DNA of 10,080 nt from Odoribacteraceae bacterium. GTDB lineage: Bacteria; Bacteroidota; Bacteroidia; Bacteroidales; Marinifilaceae. Under the pieces are notes generated by a model. It saw only the letters and a list, made by a program, of their open reading frames with translations, searched no databases and had not been told where the DNA came from. The translations under genes were made by a program, and so were the position numbers. The stretch spans positions 1-10,080 of the forward strand of contig JAITJA010000001.1 of assembly GCA_031279175.1 (NCBI GenBank), read 5' to 3'. Below are positions 6,888 through 10,080 of the stretch, one piece after another (within the stretch, counting starts at the first letter, position 1; the number at the start of each line of letters is the position of its first letter).

Positions 6888-9704
6888 ATGGAAAAAAGTA
6901 CCAGCACGACCACGTTAACCGACACGACGCGTACCGCCCCGTCGCGGCAAGTAGAATCTCCCCTTTTCAACAAGCAATACCAGCAGGTACGCCCAACTCT
7001 ACCTGTCGAAAGAGCCTCGCTATTTCCTGCCTGCCGCGCCATCGCGGGGGCTATAAAAAGGCATACCGGGAGCGTCGCGCTATTCATGGCGGCGCTCTCG
7101 TTTATTTCTTGCGTCCGGGATTTCAGCGGCGAAAAAATTAATCCCCTCGAGGCGGGGGACAGCCTGTCGCTCGTCACGTTATCGCTCTCCACTCCAGGGT
7201 TACCGGAGGCCCGCGGCATGGACGGCACGCCGGCAGAGAACCTCGTCAACGAGATCGACGTGCTGCTGTTCGTCGACGACAAGTTTTACTACCGGGCCGT
7301 TGGCAAGGTCATCGACGAGGGGCTGCCCGGGCGCGCGACGCAAGAGTTCCAGGTGAAATTACCCTTCGGCGCGTATAGCATCGCCGTCATTGCCAACGCC
7401 AGCGACGAGGTCGAGAACGCCGCTCCGGCCGTTGCCTCCATCAACAACGGTAACATCGAGCGCGAGGCTCTCTTGAACGGCATTGTCGCGGGGGAAATCG
7501 ACAAGACTGGCGGGTTCCCGATGTACGGAGAGAAAGACAACGTGACGATCTCGGAAACCAACACCACGATATCGAGCCCCGTGGCCCTCACACGCGCCGT
7601 CGCCCGCGTCGACGTGTCGGTGACAGCCGCGGACTTTACTTTGTCGAGCGTCCGCCTCTACAACCGGAGCGAAAAGGGGCGCGTCGCCCCCGGCTCTTCC
7701 TCCCCAAACATTCCCGAGCCAGCAAGCAAACTAACGGGGCCTCTCCTTTATAATCCCGACAACGGGCTTACCGCGACGGGCGTCGAGGAGGCAATCTACA
7801 CCTTCGAGTCCCCCGTCGAGGCGAACTGGGAAGACAATACCTGCCTCGTCATCTCCGGCAGCTACAACGGGGGCAGCGAATCCTTCTACCGCGTCGACTT
7901 CCTCGGCGGGAACGGCACTTACATCCCGCTACTACGCAATCACCGTTACCTCGTCTCGATCACCAGTATTACAGGAAACGGCTGGACAGACGAGGAGAAG
8001 GCTCTCGCCAACAAACCCTCGAATCTCGTCGTCGGGATCAAGGACGAGAACGACGGCGAGATGAATCACGTCACCTTCAACGACCACAATTACCTCTCCG
8101 TTGACAAGATCCGCCTTGACTTCTACAAGCTCGGCGCGAAAAAGAGCCTCCTCGTCACCACCGACTACACCGACGGGTGGACGGTAGACGCGAGCGACTT
8201 CCCCGAGTGGTTAACCATCGAGGGTGCAAGTGACGGCCCAAGGGACCAACCAGCGACGCTCGCGCTGGCCGTAACCGAGAACCCGGCAGGAACGCGCGCC
8301 CACGCGTTCTACATCACCGCGGGAAACCTGCGCGTGGAGATTACCGTCGTTCAAATCGACGAGATAGAGGTCGAACTCTCCATCACCGACCTCGACGGCA
8401 TACCGGTCACCGGGCTCCTCTTCGGGGTCGGCAACGTGAACGACCCGCCCGCCGCGCGGCAATTCCGCGTGACATGGCTACCGGCTTCCGTTACACTCGA
8501 CGTCTCGAAAACCACCGTCCCCGGGAAGGATCCTTTCGCGCACGTTCCCGGAACGGACGAGTTCTCCGCGTCGTCCCACGCGGGGATCGACGGCGTCGAG
8601 ACCTTCACCGTCCAGCCGCCATACAATAATTCCGGGCGCGACCGCGCCACGCGTCTTGACTTCCGCGTGACGTCGGGCGGGCAACACGCGTCGCGCTCGC
8701 TATACCTGATACAGGAAGCGGCCGACTACGCGTTCTCCAAGAACAACGACGACACTTATACCCTCTCGCTCTTCGCCAGCTTCCCGCGCGAGCCGGATCT
8801 CGCCGGCCTGAATACAGGCAATATCCCGGAACTCGCCGGCGCCATCAGCCCCGGCGCCGTGAAAACACTCGTCGTCGAGGGAAGCGCCCCCGGCCTCTCG
8901 GACGACCAGGTGCGAGGGATAAAGAATAAAACCACACTGCTCTCGGGCCTGGTGAACGTCTCGTTGCCGGGCCTCGCGAGGATCCCGGACAATGCCTTCT
9001 ATACCTGCCCGTGGCTAAGGAGTCTCGAGGCCCCCGTGGCGACGGACATCGGGGAAAACGCGTTCTTCCAGTGCAGCTACTTAACCTCCATCACCATCCC
9101 CACGCTGGCAACTATCGGGAACTACGCCTTTACCTATTGCCGTGTTTTAAACTTCGACAACCTGGTCATCACGGGTTCTATCGGGGAATCCGCGTTCGCC
9201 AGGTGCGACGCGTTGACCAGCGTTGACGCGTCGGAACTCACCGGGACGATCGGCACCGGGGCATTCCTCTTTTGCGAGAACCTGACCACTATTGACATCT
9301 CGGCCGCGACAGGTATCGGCGAGGGGGCGTTTTCCGATTGCGCGAAACTGGAGTCCGTTAATATCCCGAACGTGGTAACTATCGGTCCAAAAGCGTTCCT
9401 GAATTGCCTGGGGCTGACCTCCTTTTATTCCCCGGGGATAACAAGCATCGAGGAGAAAACATTCCAGGGTTGCACGGGCTTGACCAGCGTTGATTTCCCG
9501 GGAGTAACGCGTATCGGGAATTACGCGTTCAGGAATTGTGGTTTAAACGAGGTGAAATTTGGCGCGAAAATAATTACCTTTGGGGATCACGTGTTTGATG
9601 GCGTGGACACGGGGAACGCGAGTCTCTTTCTCCACCAGGAAGAAGCGAGGAACGATAACGCGTGGAGAGGGCTCAACTGGGGTAGTATCAGCAATTATGA
9701 ATGA
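6888..9704 (+). CDS. Fimbrillin-like surface lipoprotein with BACON and BspA-type leucine-rich repeats
   Basis: The 938-residue product is probably a surface adhesin or fimbrial component. Residues 62-75 form a hydrophobic segment ending in FISC, a lipobox-like site with Cys75 as the lipidated residue; about 60 mostly polar residues precede it, an unusually long leader. Residues about 92-385 look like a FimA/Mfa-type fimbrillin region: VNEIDVLLFVDD (120-131), LPFGAYSIAVIANAS (158-172), GGFPMYGE (208-215) and LTRAVARVDVSV (234-245). Residues about 400-490 fit a BACON domain (Trp431, EWLTIEG 440-446, ITAGN 476-480, final VVQ), and about 525-611 look like a second, less regular one. From about 684 to 905 there are about ten repeats of 22-23 residues with the pattern I-G-x-x-A-F-x-x-C followed by L-T-S-I, the BspA/LRR_5 type. 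The tail ends with a W-R-G-L-N-W segment, as in other such proteins. The start at 6888 follows an A/T-rich leader. The ligand and fimbrial assembly role are unknown. Confidence 0.88.
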   Translation: MEKSTSTTTLTDTTRTAPSRQVESPLFNKQYQQVRPTLPVERASLFPACRAIAGAIKRHTGSVALFMAALSFISCVRDFSGEKINPLEAGDSLSLVTLSLSTPGLPEARGMDGTPAENLVNEIDVLLFVDDKFYYRAVGKVIDEGLPGRATQEFQVKLPFGAYSIAVIANASDEVENAAPAVASINNGNIEREALLNGIVAGEIDKTGGFPMYGEKDNVTISETNTTISSPVALTRAVARVDVSVTAADFTLSSVRLYNRSEKGRVAPGSSSPNIPEPASKLTGPLLYNPDNGLTATGVEEAIYTFESPVEANWEDNTCLVISGSYNGGSESFYRVDFLGGNGTYIPLLRNHRYLVSITSITGNGWTDEEKALANKPSNLVVGIKDENDGEMNHVTFNDHNYLSVDKIRLDFYKLGAKKSLLVTTDYTDGWTVDASDFPEWLTIEGASDGPRDQPATLALAVTENPAGTRAHAFYITAGNLRVEITVVQIDEIEVELSITDLDGIPVTGLLFGVGNVNDPPAARQFRVTWLPASVTLDVSKTTVPGKDPFAHVPGTDEFSASSHAGIDGVETFTVQPPYNNSGRDRATRLDFRVTSGGQHASRSLYLIQEAADYAFSKNNDDTYTLSLFASFPREPDLAGLNTGNIPELAGAISPGAVKTLVVEGSAPGLSDDQVRGIKNKTTLLSGLVNVSLPGLARIPDNAFYTCPWLRSLEAPVATDIGENAFFQCSYLTSITIPTLATIGNYAFTYCRVLNFDNLVITGSIGESAFARCDALTSVDASELTGTIGTGAFLFCENLTTIDISAATGIGEGAFSDCAKLESVNIPNVVTIGPKAFLNCLGLTSFYSPGITSIEEKTFQGCTGLTSVDFPGVTRIGNYAFRNCGLNEVKFGAKIITFGDHVFDGVDTGNASLFLHQEEARNDNAWRGLNWGSISNYE

Positions 9705-9811
9705 AATAAAGATATTAAAGATCAAGTAATGACTAACACCGAATCGCACATGAAAACGTGACGCGTATCCCCGTGAAGCGAGCGATGACAACCATGTTCT
9801 CGCGCGCGGAA

Positions 9812-9827
9812 CGCGGCCGGGGCCGCG
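9812..9827 (+). terminator. Possible terminator hairpin after the lipoprotein gene
   Basis: CGCGGCC (9812-9818) and GGCCGCG (9821-9827) form a perfect 7-base inverted repeat with a two-base centre, about 107 bases past the lipoprotein stop. It is followed by AAAATGCTCTTACTTTATTG, which is T-rich but not a true T tract, so intrinsic termination is uncertain. No better candidate lies between 9705 and 9811. Confidence 0.3.
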
Positions 9828-9858
9828 AAAATGCTCTTACTTTATTGTTGTCTCGCGT

Positions 9859-9889
9859 GCCGGGAAACACCCGGGGGGTGTTCCCGGGC
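9859..9889. repeat. Imperfect GC-rich inverted repeat
   Basis: The left arm GCCGGGAAACACCC pairs with the right arm GGGTGTTCCCGGGC with one bulged base on each side, around a few G residues. It is one of three hairpin-forming segments between the lipoprotein gene and the 43-base tandem repeat. Confidence 0.45.
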
Positions 9890-9894
9890 AAGTG

Positions 9895-9924
9895 AAAGGG
9901 GGCCGCGGATCCGCGGGGCCCTTT
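9895..9924. repeat. Long GC-rich inverted repeat abutting the tandem array
   Basis: AAAGGG (9895-9900), GG, CCGCGG (9903-9908), AT, CCGCGG (9911-9916), GG and CCCTTT (9919-9924) form a symmetric structure with a 14-base perfect palindrome at its centre and an outer 6-base stem separated by a GG/GG internal loop. Its right end merges with the first TTTCCCC of the tandem array, so it may be part of the same repeat system or a boundary element. Confidence 0.55.
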
Positions 9925-10080
9925 CCCCAAAGTGGGGAAAAGGGCCCGCGGTTGCGCGAGACGGTTTCCCCAAAGTGGGGAAAAGGGCTCGCGGTTGCGC
10001 GAGACGGTTTCCCCAAAGTGGGGAAAAGGCCCCGCGGTTGCGCGAGACGGTTTCCCCCATTTGGGGAAAAGTCCACGCTA
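9922..10080. repeat. 43-base tandem repeat array, at least 3.5 units, continuing beyond the window
   Basis: Units start at 9922, 9965, 10008 and 10051, exactly 43 bases apart. Each opens with a hairpin-forming core (TTTCCCCA, AAG, TGGGGAAA), followed by a GC-rich segment with CGCG-GTTG-CGCG, which can form a second small hairpin, and ends in AGACGG. Units 1-3 differ only in a few bases around GGGCCC / GGGCTC / GGCCCC. Unit 4 has a changed core (TTTCCCCCATTTGGGGAAAA) and then departs from the repeat after 10070. The unit has no stop triplet in either direction in any frame, and 43 is not a multiple of 3, so open frames run through the array on both strands. I consider these frames non-coding. 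Confidence 0.9.

Larger units (their letters stand above)
9705..9921. other. Intergenic region without a gene
   Basis: Between the lipoprotein stop and the tandem array the first 100 or so bases are A/T-richer and show no promoter or gene. The rest is GC-rich and filled with the inverted repeats listed separately. Short open frames here have no recognisable product and depend on the repeat structure. Confidence 0.6.

Noticed and set aside
6659..7141. Rightward open frame across the divergent intergenic region
   Set aside because: It overlaps the start and promoter region of the lipoprotein gene in another frame and has no recognisable features.
9837..10076. Leftward open frames with repeated aromatic/proline motifs in the tandem array
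   Set aside because: They are generated by a stop-free 43-base repeat read through all frames in turn, show no domain, and have overlapping equivalents in other frames and on the other strand.
9922..10080. CRISPR array
   Set aside because: The whole 43-base period is repeated, with no unique spacers and no cas genes nearby.

Overview
The window looks like chromosomal DNA of a GC-rich member of the Bacteroidales (Bacteroidota). The evidence is an outer-membrane protein of the PorV/PorQ type, a fimbrillin-like lipoprotein carrying BACON and BspA-type leucine-rich repeat modules, starts without clear Shine-Dalgarno sequences, and promoter-like sites that fit the Bacteroidota -33/-7 pattern (TTTG, then TAnnTTTG) in a TAnnTTCG form. 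The high GC content recalls Alistipes/Rikenellaceae, but the genus cannot be fixed from the sequence alone.

Layout. Bases 1-122 hold no gene but contain a good leftward promoter for a gene beyond the left edge. Bases 123-6673 are a tightly packed six-gene leftward operon. In transcription order it encodes a PorV/PorQ-family outer-membrane barrel, a CrtI/RetSat-like FAD oxidoreductase, a radical SAM enzyme with a B12-binding-like N-terminal domain, a 119-residue protein of unknown function, a PaaK-like adenylate-forming CoA ligase, and a PlsB/PlsC-like acyltransferase. Three junctions are ATGA overlaps and the other two gaps are 3 and 8 bases. A short divergent intergenic region (6674-6887) follows. 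Then comes one rightward gene (6888-9704) for a 938-residue lipoprotein that joins a fimbrillin-like region, two BACON-like domains and about ten BspA-type leucine-rich repeats. The last 376 bases have no credible gene: they hold several GC-rich hairpins and, from 9922 to the window edge, a 43-base tandem repeat that continues outside.

How the genes may work together. The operon resembles a small lipid or aryl-lipid tailoring pathway: acid activation by the ligase, redox change of an unsaturated chain by the FAD enzyme, a radical step by the SAM enzyme, acyl transfer to a glycerol-type acceptor, and possibly export or display through the barrel. No acyl carrier protein or ketosynthase is present, so the chain would have to come from elsewhere. 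This pathway is an inference; only the enzyme families are directly supported. The lipoprotein gene is divergent and is probably an independent surface adhesin or fimbrial component.
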